From positions 96,275 to 160,274 of the forward strand of contig JAJEJB010000040.1 in assembly GCA_022828135.1 (NCBI GenBank): DNA of 64,000 nucleotides, given 5' to 3'. The notes beneath the pieces were generated by a model, which was not told where the DNA came from, ran no database searches, and saw nothing but the letters and a program-made list of their open reading frames with translations. Shown in pieces: positions 26,002-34,667 of the stretch. The stretch comes from Acidimicrobiia bacterium. GTDB taxonomy: Bacteria > Actinomycetota > Acidimicrobiia > Acidimicrobiales > Aldehydirespiratoraceae. The position numbers and the translations under genes were made by a program. Position 1 is the stretch's first letter; each line of letters starts with the position of its first letter.

Positions 26002-27018
26002 TCAGGACCGAGCGCTCGCCTGGTTGCCGCGGCGGGCTTTCATGCGTTGGCGCATCTTGGCGTGGGCCTCGGGGGTGCCGTCGTGGAAGGTGCCGAAGAG
26101 CCTGTCGATGGGGACGGGCCGGTTGCCGTAGTTGCATTCGAAGAAGCGGTGGTGCAGATGGTGGAAGTAGTCGGCGCCCGGCGCGCTGCGCCCCTCGCGC
26201 CGGCCGACCTCGAAGCGCTCGAACCCCGAGTGCGACACCGCCGGCGACACTCCCTGGAACAGGCCGCCGAGGATCACGATGAACGGATGGGCCGGGACCA
26301 CCCACCACAGCACGAACACGCTGAAGTAGATCGCATGCTCCAGCGGGTGCATCGAGATGCCGGTCCATGGTCCGGTGTTCACGTTGCGGTGGTGCAGGTA
26401 GTGGGCGTGGTCGTAGAACCAGCGAACATGCAGCAGCCGGTGGTTCAGGTAGAAGTGGGTCACCGACCACAGGAACACGCCGACGGTCAGCACCGACAGG
26501 TACGGCCAGCCCGAGGACCACTCCACCCGCGGGATCCAGTCGTTGGCGTAGAACCACATGGTGAGCGACTCGTAGGCGGTCCAGATGGTGACACCGCTGA
26601 CCAGGCTCCAGAACACGTTGTCGCGGGTCTGGTTGGTCCACAGGAACTCCTGGTTGGTGGTGCTCATCCACTGCCGGTTGTACTTGTAGCGCTGCTGCTG
26701 GGCCCGCCTCACATACAGCGCCAGGTGAAGCGCTCCGGCCACCGCGGTCAGGATCAGCGCGTTGCGGAGATAGATCTCCAGGACCCACCCCGGACTCAGG
26801 CTCGCCATTCGCTCCATCGACGGGGTCAGGTAGTTCCACGTCAGCGCGGCCAACGCCACCCAGAACACTCCGTAGGGGAGCATCACCGGTTTGACCAGGT
26901 ACAGCAGCATCGCCACCGGTCGCGGCGGCCAGTCGAACATCGGCGACGTTGAAATGGGGACGTCTGGCTCGTAGCCCTTCGAGCCTGGGTTGGTGACAGC
27001 CGAAGACGTATCCGCCAT
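26002..27018 (-). CDS. Sterol desaturase / fatty acid hydroxylase superfamily membrane protein
   Basis: The 338-residue integral membrane protein carries the eight-histidine di-iron pattern of the superfamily in three clusters: HFYLNHRLLH, HAHYLHHRNVN and HHLHHRFFECNYG. Four or more hydrophobic helices are readable. Members hydroxylate or desaturate sterols, carotenoids, fatty acids or alkylglycerols using oxygen. The product here is unknown. The gene precedes the DUF2236/globin pair on the same strand, forming a small group of oxygen-related genes, and is divergent from the molybdenum hydroxylase operon. Confidence 0.85.
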   Translation of the reverse strand: MADTSSAVTNPGSKGYEPDVPISTSPMFDWPPRPVAMLLYLVKPVMLPYGVFWVALAALTWNYLTPSMERMASLSPGWVLEIYLRNALILTAVAGALHLALYVRRAQQQRYKYNRQWMSTTNQEFLWTNQTRDNVFWSLVSGVTIWTAYESLTMWFYANDWIPRVEWSSGWPYLSVLTVGVFLWSVTHFYLNHRLLHVRWFYDHAHYLHHRNVNTGPWTGISMHPLEHAIYFSVFVLWWVVPAHPFIVILGGLFQGVSPAVSHSGFERFEVGRREGRSAPGADYFHHLHHRFFECNYGNRPVPIDRLFGTFHDGTPEAHAKMRQRMKARRGNQASARS

Positions 27019-27082
27019 AGCCCTGCGACCCCCTTCGAACCACCCCGATCTGCCTCGAGTAGGGCGGCATGCTACACCCCGC

Positions 27083-27153
27083 GGAGGAACCGGTGAGAGA
27101 TTCTCGGGCCGATTCTGTGGGCATACCGCGGGTGCTCAACCCGAGATTCCTCC
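27083..27153. promoter_or_regulatory. Nested inverted repeats in a divergent promoter region
   Basis: GGAGGAA (27083-27089) complements TTCCTCC (27147-27153) and TCTCGGG (27102-27108) complements CCCGAGA (27140-27146). On the 3' side the two arms are contiguous, on the 5' side they are 12 bases apart. The region separates the desaturase-type gene from the molybdenum hydroxylase operon. It could fold in a leader RNA or be an operator; no known riboswitch consensus is recognised. Confidence 0.3.
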
Positions 27154-27192
27154 AGTGACCGACCGGACCAGCGGCACCGTATGCTCTCGGCC

Positions 27193-28062
27193 ATGAAATA
27201 TGCCTCCCCGACGACGGTGGCCGAGGCGGTGGATCTGCTGGGTTCTGAGCCGGACGCCCGCGTGTACGCGGGCGCGACCGACCTGATCCCCCAGATTCGC
27301 GCCGGCCGACCTGAGCCGAACGTCATGGTCGACCTAAAGCGCATTGAGCGCTTGTGTGCGATCAGCAGCAGCGGATCCACCTACACGGTCGGCGCGGCCA
27401 CCCCCACCGCCGACATCTGCGCCCATGACGGCCTGGCCGCGGCCTTCCCGGGCCTTGTCGAGGCCAGCGGGCTGATCGGCTCCGACCAGATCCAGAGCCG
27501 ATCGAGCTGGGGCGGCAACCTGGCCAACGCCTCGCCCGCGGCCGACACGCCGCCCAGCCTCATTGTCAACGACGCCCGGGCGGTGATCGCCGGACCGGGC
27601 GGGGAGCGCACCGTGGCCGCGGCCGACGTCGCCACCGGCCCCGGAACCACGTCGCTCGGCCCCGGAGAGCTCATCGTCGAGTTTGAACTGGACGAGCCGC
27701 CGGCGCGCACCGCCGACGCCTACCTGCGGCTGATCCCCCGCACCGAGATGGACATCGCGGTGGTCGGCGTGGCGGCCCGGGTCACCCTCGATGGCGACGG
27801 CAAGGTCGCGGCGGCGGCCATCGCCCTCGGCGCGGTGGCTCCCACCGTGGTACGGGTGCCCGACGCCGAGGCCGCCCTGATCGGCAACGAACCGGCCGGC
27901 GATGCGCTGGCCGCGGTGGAGGCGGCTGCGTCGGCCGCCACCAACCCCATCGACGACAAGCGGGGCACCGTCGCCTACCGCCGGCAGGTGGCCGGCGTGC
28001 TGGCCCGCCGGGCAGTGTCCATCGCGGCCGAGCGGGCCCGCGAGCGAGGAGGCCAGTCATGA
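27193..28062 (+). CDS. Molybdenum hydroxylase FAD-binding subunit (CoxM/XdhB type)
   Basis: The 289-residue medium subunit has the FAD-binding signatures of the xanthine dehydrogenase/CO dehydrogenase family: VYAGATDLIPQIR and SSWGGNLANASPAADTPP. It accepts electrons from the Fe-S subunit and passes them to the final acceptor. ATG 27193 begins MKYASPTTVAEAVDLL, the usual family start; ATG 27181 is four codons earlier. Its TGA overlaps the ATG of the small subunit gene. The order M-S-L is the classical one for this family. Confidence 0.92.
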   Translation: MKYASPTTVAEAVDLLGSEPDARVYAGATDLIPQIRAGRPEPNVMVDLKRIERLCAISSSGSTYTVGAATPTADICAHDGLAAAFPGLVEASGLIGSDQIQSRSSWGGNLANASPAADTPPSLIVNDARAVIAGPGGERTVAAADVATGPGTTSLGPGELIVEFELDEPPARTADAYLRLIPRTEMDIAVVGVAARVTLDGDGKVAAAAIALGAVAPTVVRVPDAEAALIGNEPAGDALAAVEAAASAATNPIDDKRGTVAYRRQVAGVLARRAVSIAAERARERGGQS

Positions 28063-28532
28063 GCCGCGTCCACGTCACCTGCACCATCAACGGCGACCCG
28101 GCCGAGTTCCTCTGCGACGGCGGCCAGACGCTGCTCGACGCCCTGCGCGACGAGGTCGGCCTCACCGGAGCCAAGGAGGGCTGCGGCACCGGCGACTGCG
28201 GGGCCTGCTCCATCGTCATGGACGGGCGCCTGCTGTGCTCGTGCCTGGTGCTCGCCCCCGAGGCCGAGGGCACATCCATCTCCACCGTGGAGGGGATGGC
28301 CACCGGCGACGACCTGCACCCTCTCCAGCAGTGCTTCCTGGAGGGCGCCGCCCTGCAGTGCGGCGTGTGCACCCCCGGGTTCCTGGTAGCGGCCAAGGCG
28401 CTGCTCGACCGCAACCCCGACCCAACCGAGACCGAGATCCGCTACGGCCTGGCCGGCAACCTCTGCCGCTGCACCGGCTACGACAAGATCGTGCGGGCCG
28501 TGCAGGCCGCGGCCGAGAGGCTGAGCGGGTAG
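28059..28532 (+). CDS. Molybdenum hydroxylase [2Fe-2S] subunit (CoxS/XdhC type)
   Basis: The 157-residue small subunit has both cluster-binding domains: plant-type ferredoxin cysteines in GCGTGDCGACSI plus the Cys of LLCSCL, and the helical-domain cysteines in QCGVCTPGF and LCRCTGY. It connects the molybdenum centre to the flavin subunit. It overlaps the preceding gene (ATGA). It is separated from the large subunit gene by 115 bp that hold the 50-bp dispersed repeat, an unusual break in an operon whose members are otherwise adjacent. Confidence 0.93.
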   Translation: MSRVHVTCTINGDPAEFLCDGGQTLLDALRDEVGLTGAKEGCGTGDCGACSIVMDGRLLCSCLVLAPEAEGTSISTVEGMATGDDLHPLQQCFLEGAALQCGVCTPGFLVAAKALLDRNPDPTETEIRYGLAGNLCRCTGYDKIVRAVQAAAERLSG

Positions 28533-28570
28533 GCGGCGCAATGCAACGATTCCGAGAGACACTCAGCGAA

Positions 28571-28620
28571 GCCGTGGCCCGAGCGGCCCGTGAGCGCAGC
28601 GAACAAGAGCGGGAAACACC
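28571..28620 (+). repeat. 50-bp dispersed repeat, copy B
   Basis: This stretch is identical over 50 bases to 2283-2332. It lies between the small and large subunit genes of the molybdenum hydroxylase. Here the repeat is inside a 36-codon ORF (ATG 28541 to TGA 28651) whose stop overlaps the GTG start of the large subunit gene, so it could be a coupling leader peptide. The ORF lacks a convincing ribosome binding site, and I list the repeat, not a gene. Confidence 0.85.
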
Positions 28621-28647
28621 GCAATCAACGAGAGCTAGGAGCCGCAA

Positions 28648-30912
28648 GTGACCGTCACCGAGCCCAAGCCCCGCTACAAGTACGTCGGCACCCGGCCCGT
28701 CCGCCACGACGGGCTCGAGAAGGTGACCGGCCGGGCCCGCTTCGCGGCCGACCTCAACCTGCCGGGCCAGCTCCACGGCATCGTGGTGCGCTCGCCCCAC
28801 GCCCACGCCCGGATCACCTCCATCGACACGTCTGAGGCCGAGGCCATGCCCGGCGTCAAGGCGGTGATCACCAGCGAGGACTTCCCGGCCGTGGCTCCCG
28901 GCCACCGCCAGTACGACATGTGCGTCAACGTCATCGCCCGCGACAAGGTCTTCTACGAGGGCCACGCGCTGGCCGCGGTGGCCGCTTCGACCCGCGACCA
29001 GGCCCAGGCGGCCGCGGCCGCGGTCAAGGTGGAGTACGAGGTGCTGCCGGCGGTGCTCACCATCGACCAGGCGCTGGCCCCCGACGCCCCCGTGCTGCAC
29101 GCCCACATGATGACCGCAGGGGCCAACCCGCCCGCCGAGGAGGCCTCCAACATCAGCAACATCACCCGGTTCTCCAGCGGCACGGACATGGACGCCGGGT
29201 TCGCCGAGGCCGACCTCGTGATGGAGCGGGAGTTCACCACCCGGCCGGTCCACCAGGGCTACATCGAACCCCACGCCTGCGTGGCCGACACCGGCCAGGA
29301 CGGCCACACCACGATCTGGTGCTCCTCGCAGGGGCACTTCAACGTCCGGTCGTCCACCGCGACGCTGCTCGGCTGGGAGAACACCCGCATCCGGGTGATC
29401 CCGGCCGAGATCGGCGGCGGCTTCGGCGGCAAGACCACCATCTACCTCGAGCCGCTGGCCGTGGCCCTGTCGGCCAAGGCGGGGCGTCCGGTGAAGATGG
29501 TGATGACCCGCGACGAGGTGTTCCGGGCCACCGGTCCCGCTCCCGGCACCAAGCTCAGGATCAAGCTCGGCGCCCAGAGCGACGGCAACCTGGTGGCCGG
29601 CGACGCCTACCTGATCTACACCAACGGCGCCTACGCCGGCCCCGGCGGGCTGCTGGGCGCCATGACCGTGTTCGAGTCCTACAACATCCCGCACTTCGAC
29701 ATCGAGGCGCTCGACGTCGTGATCAACACGGCCCGCTCGGCCGCCTACCGGGCACCGGCCGCGCCCCTGACCGCCTACGCGATGGAGACGCTGCTCGACG
29801 AGGTCGCCGAGGAGCTCGGCATCGATGCCATGGAGCTTCGGCTCAAGAACGCGGTCACCGAGGGCGAACCGTCGACGATGGGCTTCCCGTTCGCTCGCAT
29901 CGGGTTCGTGGAGTGTCTCGAGGCGGTGCGCGACCACCCGCACTTCTCTGCTCCCTTGGGGCCCAACCAGGGCCGGGGACTGGCCGCCGGCTACTGGTTC
30001 AACATCGGCGAGTCGTCCAGCGCCACCGTCAACCTCAACGAGGACGGCACCGCCACCGTGGTCACCGGCAGCCCCGACATCGGCGGCAGCCGGGCCTCGA
30101 TGGCGCTGATGGCCGCCGAGGAGTTGGGCATCGATCCCATGGATATCCGCCCCGTGGTGGGCGACACCGAGGCGGTCGGCTTCACCGACATCACCGAGGG
30201 CAGCCGGGCCACCTTCGCCACCGGCATGGCCGTGGTGGAGGCCTGCCGCAAGATGGTGGTCGAGTTGCGGGGCCGGGCGGCCAAGATGATGGGCGTCGAT
30301 GTCGACGACGTCGACTGGGTGGACGGCCAGGCTGTCTACACCGGCAGCGACAGCGACAAGGATCCGCTGTCGGTAGCCGATATCTGTGCCAAGGCCAAGC
30401 GCACCGGCGGCCCGCTCACCGCCACCGGGTCGCTGGAGGCCCACGGGGCCGGACCCGGCTTCGCGGTGCACCTCTGCGACGTGGAGGTCGACCCCGAGAC
30501 CGGCGTGGTGCGGGTGGTGCGCTACACCGCCTCGCAGGACGCGGGCACTGCCATCCATCCCAGCTACGTGGAGGGCCAGATCCAGGGCGGCGTCGCCCAG
30601 GGAGTGGGCTGGGCCCTCAACGAGGAGTACATCTACGACTCCGACGGCGTGATGGAGAACCCCAGCTTCCTCGACTACCGGGTGCCGGTGGCCTCGGATC
30701 TGCCCATGATCGACGCCATCATCGTGGAGGTCCCCAACCCGGCCCATCCCTACGGCGTGCGGGGCGTGGGCGAGACCGGCATCGTGCCCCCGATACCGGC
30801 GGTGGCCAACGCCATCTACGACGCCACCGGCTGCCGCATCCGCGACCTGCCGATGTCGCCCATCAGGGTGCTGGAGGCCATCACCGCCAACGGCGGCTCC
30901 AACGGCTCGTAG
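28648..30912 (+). CDS. Molybdenum hydroxylase large (molybdopterin) subunit, xanthine dehydrogenase family
   Basis: The 754-residue catalytic subunit starts VTVTEPKPRYKYVGTRPVRHDGLEKVTGRARF, as usual for the family. It has the Mo-cofactor regions IGGGFGGKTTIYLEP, SAAYRAPAAPLTAYAMETLL, GSRASMALMAAEELG and the catalytic Glu in VRGVGETGIVPP. The active-site loop reads AYRAPAAP, not the AYRCSFR of form I nor AYRGAGR of form II CO dehydrogenase, so CO oxidation is not supported; a hydroxylase of an N-heterocycle, aldehyde or aromatic CoA ester is more likely. GTG 28648 is the start, overlapping the stop of a short leader ORF. Confidence 0.9.
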   Translation: MTVTEPKPRYKYVGTRPVRHDGLEKVTGRARFAADLNLPGQLHGIVVRSPHAHARITSIDTSEAEAMPGVKAVITSEDFPAVAPGHRQYDMCVNVIARDKVFYEGHALAAVAASTRDQAQAAAAAVKVEYEVLPAVLTIDQALAPDAPVLHAHMMTAGANPPAEEASNISNITRFSSGTDMDAGFAEADLVMEREFTTRPVHQGYIEPHACVADTGQDGHTTIWCSSQGHFNVRSSTATLLGWENTRIRVIPAEIGGGFGGKTTIYLEPLAVALSAKAGRPVKMVMTRDEVFRATGPAPGTKLRIKLGAQSDGNLVAGDAYLIYTNGAYAGPGGLLGAMTVFESYNIPHFDIEALDVVINTARSAAYRAPAAPLTAYAMETLLDEVAEELGIDAMELRLKNAVTEGEPSTMGFPFARIGFVECLEAVRDHPHFSAPLGPNQGRGLAAGYWFNIGESSSATVNLNEDGTATVVTGSPDIGGSRASMALMAAEELGIDPMDIRPVVGDTEAVGFTDITEGSRATFATGMAVVEACRKMVVELRGRAAKMMGVDVDDVDWVDGQAVYTGSDSDKDPLSVADICAKAKRTGGPLTATGSLEAHGAGPGFAVHLCDVEVDPETGVVRVVRYTASQDAGTAIHPSYVEGQIQGGVAQGVGWALNEEYIYDSDGVMENPSFLDYRVPVASDLPMIDAIIVEVPNPAHPYGVRGVGETGIVPPIPAVANAIYDATGCRIRDLPMSPIRVLEAITANGGSNGS

Positions 30913-30948
30913 GGCGTTCCGACAGGGCCGCGTCTGCGGGAGTCGCCC

Positions 30949-31197
30949 ATGGCCGTCCGGGTCCACCTGAGTTCCAACCTGCGGGGCCCTGCCGGGGGGC
31001 TCGCCGAGATTGAGGCGGAGGGAGCCACCGTCGGCGCCCTCATCGACGACCTCGACAATCGCTACCCGGGCCTGGGCGACGCCCTGCGGTCCGGTGTCTC
31101 GGTCGTGATCGACGGCCTGCTCATCGCCCACCCCGAGTACGAGCCGCTGGCCGAGGGAGCGCAGGTCTACTTCGTCCCCCAAACCGCCGGCGGCTAA
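30949..31197 (+). CDS. MoaD/ThiS-family ubiquitin-like sulfur carrier
   Basis: The 82-residue protein has a beta-grasp pattern and ends in Gly-Gly (QTAGG), as required for C-terminal adenylation and thiocarboxylation. EGATVGALIDDLDNRYPGL is typical of the MoaD-like branch. It lies 36 bp after the molybdenum hydroxylase large subunit, so a role in supplying sulfur for the cofactor (molybdopterin synthesis or cofactor sulfuration) is likely. A non-molybdenum role as sulfur carrier for another pathway is possible; no moaE or E1-like gene is next to it. Confidence 0.8.
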   Translation: MAVRVHLSSNLRGPAGGLAEIEAEGATVGALIDDLDNRYPGLGDALRSGVSVVIDGLLIAHPEYEPLAEGAQVYFVPQTAGG

Positions 31198-31201
31198 CCC
31201 G

Positions 31202-31277
31202 CATCCCGGGGAATTGGCAGCGCTCAGCGCCGATTTCGGCCTTCCCCGCTGCCAGTTCTGGAGTTGGAGCCGGGATG
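31202..31277. terminator. Nested inverted repeat between convergent moaD-like gene and hisC
   Basis: The outer arms CATCCCGG (31202-31209) and CCGGGATG (31270-31277) are perfect. The inner arms AATTGGCAGCG (31212-31222) and CGCTGCCAGTT (31247-31257) match at 10 of 11. The structure fills nearly the whole gap between two convergent genes. A bidirectional transcription stop or 3'-end stabiliser is the likely role, although no T-run follows. Confidence 0.5.
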
Positions 31278-32402
31278 TCAGGCTGGGTGGGCGACCTCGG
31301 CGAGGGTGGTCAGGAAGCGGTCGTTCTGGGCGGGGGTGCCGATGGTGACCCGGATGCCGATCCCTGAGAACGGGCGCACCACCACTCCTCGCCGCTCCAG
31401 AGCAATGCACACCTCGTCGGTCCGGTCGCCTAGATGCATCCACACGAAGTTGGCCTGGGCGTCGGGTATGTCCCAGCCGTCGGCGGCCAGCGCGGCCGCC
31501 ACCCGGCCCCGCTCGACCTTGATGCCGTCGATGTTCGACTGCGCCTCGGCGGCGGCACCGTCGTCTCCCAGCGCGGCCAGGGCCGCAGCTTGGGCCAGCC
31601 CGTTGACGTTGAACGGGATCAGGCACTTGTCGATGGCCGACACGATCTCGGGATGGGCCATCACGTAACCCACCCGCAGGCTGGCCAATCCGTAGGCCTT
31701 GGAGAACGTCCGGGCCACGGCCACGTTGTCGAAGCGGGGCAGCAGATCGGCCAGCGGATCGCCCAGGCCAGGGTCGGCGAACTCCCGGTAGGCCTCGTCC
31801 ACAAGCACCACCACATCGGCCGGGATGCTCTCGGCCAGCCTTGCCACCGCGGCTGTCGACACCGCCGTTCCGGTGGGGTTGTTGGGGGTGGCCAGCAGCA
31901 CCAGCTTGGTGCGTTCGGTGACTGCGGCCGCCACCGCGTCGAGGTCGAAGGCATGGCCGGCGGTCAGGGGCACCTTCACCAGGGTCCCGCCCATGGTCTG
32001 CACCGAGATCGGATAGGCCTCGAACGAGATCCAGGGTGTGACCGCCTCGTCGCCCGGGTCGAGATACGCGGTAGCCAGCTGGTACAGCAGCGCTACCGAG
32101 CCCGCGCCCACGGTCACCTGCTCCACCGCGAGATCCAGCCGGTCGGCCAGGGCCTCGCGCACCGCGGTGGCCCGATGGTCGCAGTAGAGGTTGCCGTCAC
32201 GGCAGGCCGCGGCCACCGCTTCGACCACCGCGGTCGGGGGAGGGTAGGGGTTCTCGTTGGAGGCCAGCTTGATGGCCTCGGCGATGTTGTGCTCCCGCTC
32301 GGCCTGCTCGGCGGCCTTGCCCGGCTTGTACGCGGGAAGGGCGTCCACCGCGGGCCGCACCCGCCCCACGGGGGTCTCCGGCGACGTCTCGGTCGAAGGC
32401 AT
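31278..32402 (-). CDS. hisC: Histidinol-phosphate aminotransferase
   Basis: The 374-residue PLP enzyme of aminotransferase class I/II converts imidazole acetol phosphate to histidinol phosphate with glutamate. Family marks: VRPAVDALPAYKPGK, KLASNENPYPPP, ATPNNPTGTAV, VLVDEAYREFADP, and the PLP lysine in TFSKAYGLASLRVGY, closing with the substrate arginine in SGIGIRVTIG. The open frame runs on to 34304, but this is only the antisense of the copper ATPase gene; ATG 32402 is the sensible start. It is a lone his gene here. Some actinobacterial homologues act on phenylalanine instead, which cannot be excluded. Confidence 0.9.
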   Translation of the reverse strand: MPSTETSPETPVGRVRPAVDALPAYKPGKAAEQAEREHNIAEAIKLASNENPYPPPTAVVEAVAAACRDGNLYCDHRATAVREALADRLDLAVEQVTVGAGSVALLYQLATAYLDPGDEAVTPWISFEAYPISVQTMGGTLVKVPLTAGHAFDLDAVAAAVTERTKLVLLATPNNPTGTAVSTAAVARLAESIPADVVVLVDEAYREFADPGLGDPLADLLPRFDNVAVARTFSKAYGLASLRVGYVMAHPEIVSAIDKCLIPFNVNGLAQAAALAALGDDGAAAEAQSNIDGIKVERGRVAAALAADGWDIPDAQANFVWMHLGDRTDEVCIALERRGVVVRPFSGIGIRVTIGTPAQNDRFLTTLAEVAHPA

Positions 32403-32513
32403 CCCGCAAGTCTGCCCGATGCGGTCCCAAGTCCCGAAATCCCGATGGTCGGGGACCGCTGAGATCCTCCCGCACGGGAATATCGATGGGCCCTCAGGCG
32501 TAGCATTGGGCGT

Positions 32514-34667
32514 ATGGGAACCGGGTCGTCGACGAAGGTCAGGACCGACCTCCGGGTAGAGGGCATGACCTGTGGCGCCTGTGCCGCCCGGGTGCAATCG
32601 GCGCTCGGGGCCGCCGACGGAGTGCTTGACGCCCGGGTGAACTTCGCTTCGAGCAAGGCCACCGTCCTGCATGACCGCACCATTGACGAGGGCAACCTCC
32701 GGCGGGTGGTGGAGCGGGCCGGGTACTCGGCGCCGGTGGACACCGGTGACGACGGCGGGGCTGAGAGGCGTCGCATCGCCGGTCTGCGCCGGCGGCTGGT
32801 GGTCGCAATCGTGACCGGAGTGCCGGTAGCGGCGGTGTCGATGGTGCCGCCTTTGCGCTTCGACGGCTGGCGCTGGGCCGCCCTGGTGGCCTCCGCAGTG
32901 GTGGTGTTCGGTTCGGGTGGGGGATTCCACCGGGCCGCGCTGCGCAACCTGCGCAACCTGCGCCACCGGGCCGCCACCATGGACACCCTGGTCTCGATGG
33001 GCACCACCGCAGCCTGGCTCTGGTCGACCGTGGTTCTGGTGGCCGGAGTCGACGACGGCCACATCTATTTCGAGACGGGGACGGTCATCGTCGTGCTCGT
33101 CCTGCTGGGCAAGTGGCTGGAGGCCCGGGCCACCCGCAGATCGGGTGATGCCGTGCGGGCTCTGGCCCGTTTGGGAGCGTCCACCGCTCGCCTGCCCGAC
33201 GGCACCGAGATACCGGCCGAAGAGCTGGTCGTCGGGATGCCGTTCATTGTTCGCCCGGGCGAGCGGATCGCCACCGACGGCGTTGTGGTGAGTGGAGCAT
33301 CGGCGGTGGACATGTCCATGGTCACTGGCGAGTCCGTCCCGGTGGAGGTAGCCCCCGGCGACGGGGTGATCGGTGCCACCGTCAACGCCGACGGCACGCT
33401 GGAGGTGGAGGCGACCCGCGTGGGCGCTGACACCGCTCTGGCCCAGATCGTGCGCTTGGTGGACGAGGCCCAAGGCGGTCGGGCCGCGGTGCAGCGGCTG
33501 GCCGATCGGGTGGCGTCGGTGTTCGTGCCGGTTGTGGTGGTATTGGCCGCGGCCACCCTCGGCGTGTGGTTCGTGGTCGGGGCGGCCTCGTCGGACGCCT
33601 TCACCGCCGCGGTCGCGGTGCTCATCATCTCGTGCCCGTGCGCGCTGGGTCTGGCCACGCCGCTGGCAGTGATGGTCGGCACCGGCCGGGGTGCCCAACT
33701 GGGTGTGATCATCAAGGGCGCCGACGTGCTCGAGGACACCCGCCGCGTCGACGCGGTGGTGCTCGACAAGACCGGCACCGTCACCGAGGGCCGCCTCGAA
33801 GTGGTCAACGCCGTGGCCCAGCCCACGACGGATGTCGCGGCCATGGGACGACTGGCCGGCGCCCTGGAGTCGCGTTCGGAGCATCCGATCGGGTCGGCGA
33901 TCGCCCGACGCTGGCCGTCGAACCGCGCTGTCACCGACTTCTTGAACCGTCCCGGCCTGGGCGTGGTCGGCAGGGTCGACGGCACTGAGGTCCGGGTCGG
34001 GCGGCGCTCCCTGTTCGAGGAGGTCGCCGGCGAGCTCGAGGAGGCGATGGCCGGAGCCGAGGCCGCCGGCCACACTGCCGTGCTGGTCGGTACAGGTTCG
34101 GCCGCGGAGGCCGTCGTCGCGCTGGCCGACACGGTCAAGCCCACTTCCCGTGATGCGGTTCAGCAGATGAGGGCCATGGGTCTGGAGGTGTCGCTGATCA
34201 CCGGCGACAACCGCCGCACGGCCCGCACCTTCGGCGATCTCATAGGAGTGGACGACGTGACCGCCGAGGTGCTGCCCGGTGACAAGGCCGCCGCCGTGGC
34301 CCACCTCCAGGAGAACAAGCGGGTGGCGTTCGTCGGTGACGGCATCAACGACGCGCCCGCGCTGGCCCAGGCCGACCTCGGCATCGCGGTGGGAACCGGC
34401 GCCGACGTGGCCGTGGAGGCCTCCGACCTGACCATCGTGGGCGGCGACCTGCGGGCCGTGCCCGACGCCATCGCCCTGTCGCGGCGCACGCTGGGCACGA
34501 TCAAGGTCAACCTGTTCTGGGCGTTCGCCTACAACGTGGCCGCCATCCCCTTGGCCGCGACTGGCGTGCTGAGCCCGATGGCCGCCGCGGCCGCCATGGG
34601 AGCGTCGTCGCTGTTCGTCGTGTCGAACAGCCTCCGTCTGCGCCGCTTCCGCTCGAATCGCGCGTGA
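32514..34667 (+). CDS. copA: Copper-exporting P1B-type ATPase
   Basis: The 717-residue membrane pump expels Cu(I) from the cytosol. Motifs in order: one N-terminal heavy-metal domain with GMTCGACAA (Cys20, Cys23), eight expected transmembrane helices, actuator TGES, the transport site [11 protein letters not shown], phosphorylation site DKTGT, the SEHPIG histidine-proline, and [13 protein letters not shown] plus the MTCGAC domain indicate copper or silver, not zinc or cobalt. It is divergent from hisC, and its stop overlaps the GTG of a membrane cytochrome c gene, so the two are cotranslated. Confidence 0.95.
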   Translation: MGTGSSTKVRTDLRVEGMTCGACAARVQSALGAADGVLDARVNFASSKATVLHDRTIDEGNLRRVVERAGYSAPVDTGDDGGAERRRIAGLRRRLVVAIVTGVPVAAVSMVPPLRFDGWRWAALVASAVVVFGSGGGFHRAALRNLRNLRHRAATMDTLVSMGTTAAWLWSTVVLVAGVDDGHIYFETGTVIVVLVLLGKWLEARATRRSGDAVRALARLGASTARLPDGTEIPAEELVVGMPFIVRPGERIATDGVVVSGASAVDMSMVTGESVPVEVAPGDGVIGATVNADGTLEVEATRVGADTALAQIVRLVDEAQGGRAAVQRLADRVASVFVPVVVVLAAATLGVWFVVGAASSDAFTAAVAVLIISCPCALGLATPLAVMVGTGRGAQLGVIIKGADVLEDTRRVDAVVLDKTGTVTEGRLEVVNAVAQPTTDVAAMGRLAGALESRSEHPIGSAIARRWPSNRAVTDFLNRPGLGVVGRVDGTEVRVGRRSLFEEVAGELEEAMAGAEAAGHTAVLVGTGSAAEAVVALADTVKPTSRDAVQQMRAMGLEVSLITGDNRRTARTFGDLIGVDDVTAEVLPGDKAAAVAHLQENKRVAFVGDGINDAPALAQADLGIAVGTGADVAVEASDLTIVGGDLRAVPDAIALSRRTLGTIKVNLFWAFAYNVAAIPLAATGVLSPMAAAAAMGASSLFVVSNSLRLRRFRSNRA

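Noticed and set aside
27193..30912. Carbon monoxide dehydrogenase (CoxMSL)
   Set aside because: The large-subunit loop AYRAPAAP matches neither AYRCSFR (form I) nor AYRGAGR (form II).
28216..31626. Very long minus-strand frame (1136 codons)
   Set aside because: It is antisense to the molybdenum hydroxylase genes; the protein is a His/Gly/Arg-rich shadow without family features, caused by high GC at third positions.
31278..34304. 1008-residue fusion on the minus strand
   Set aside because: Only the last 374 codons are a real gene (hisC); the rest is antisense of copA.
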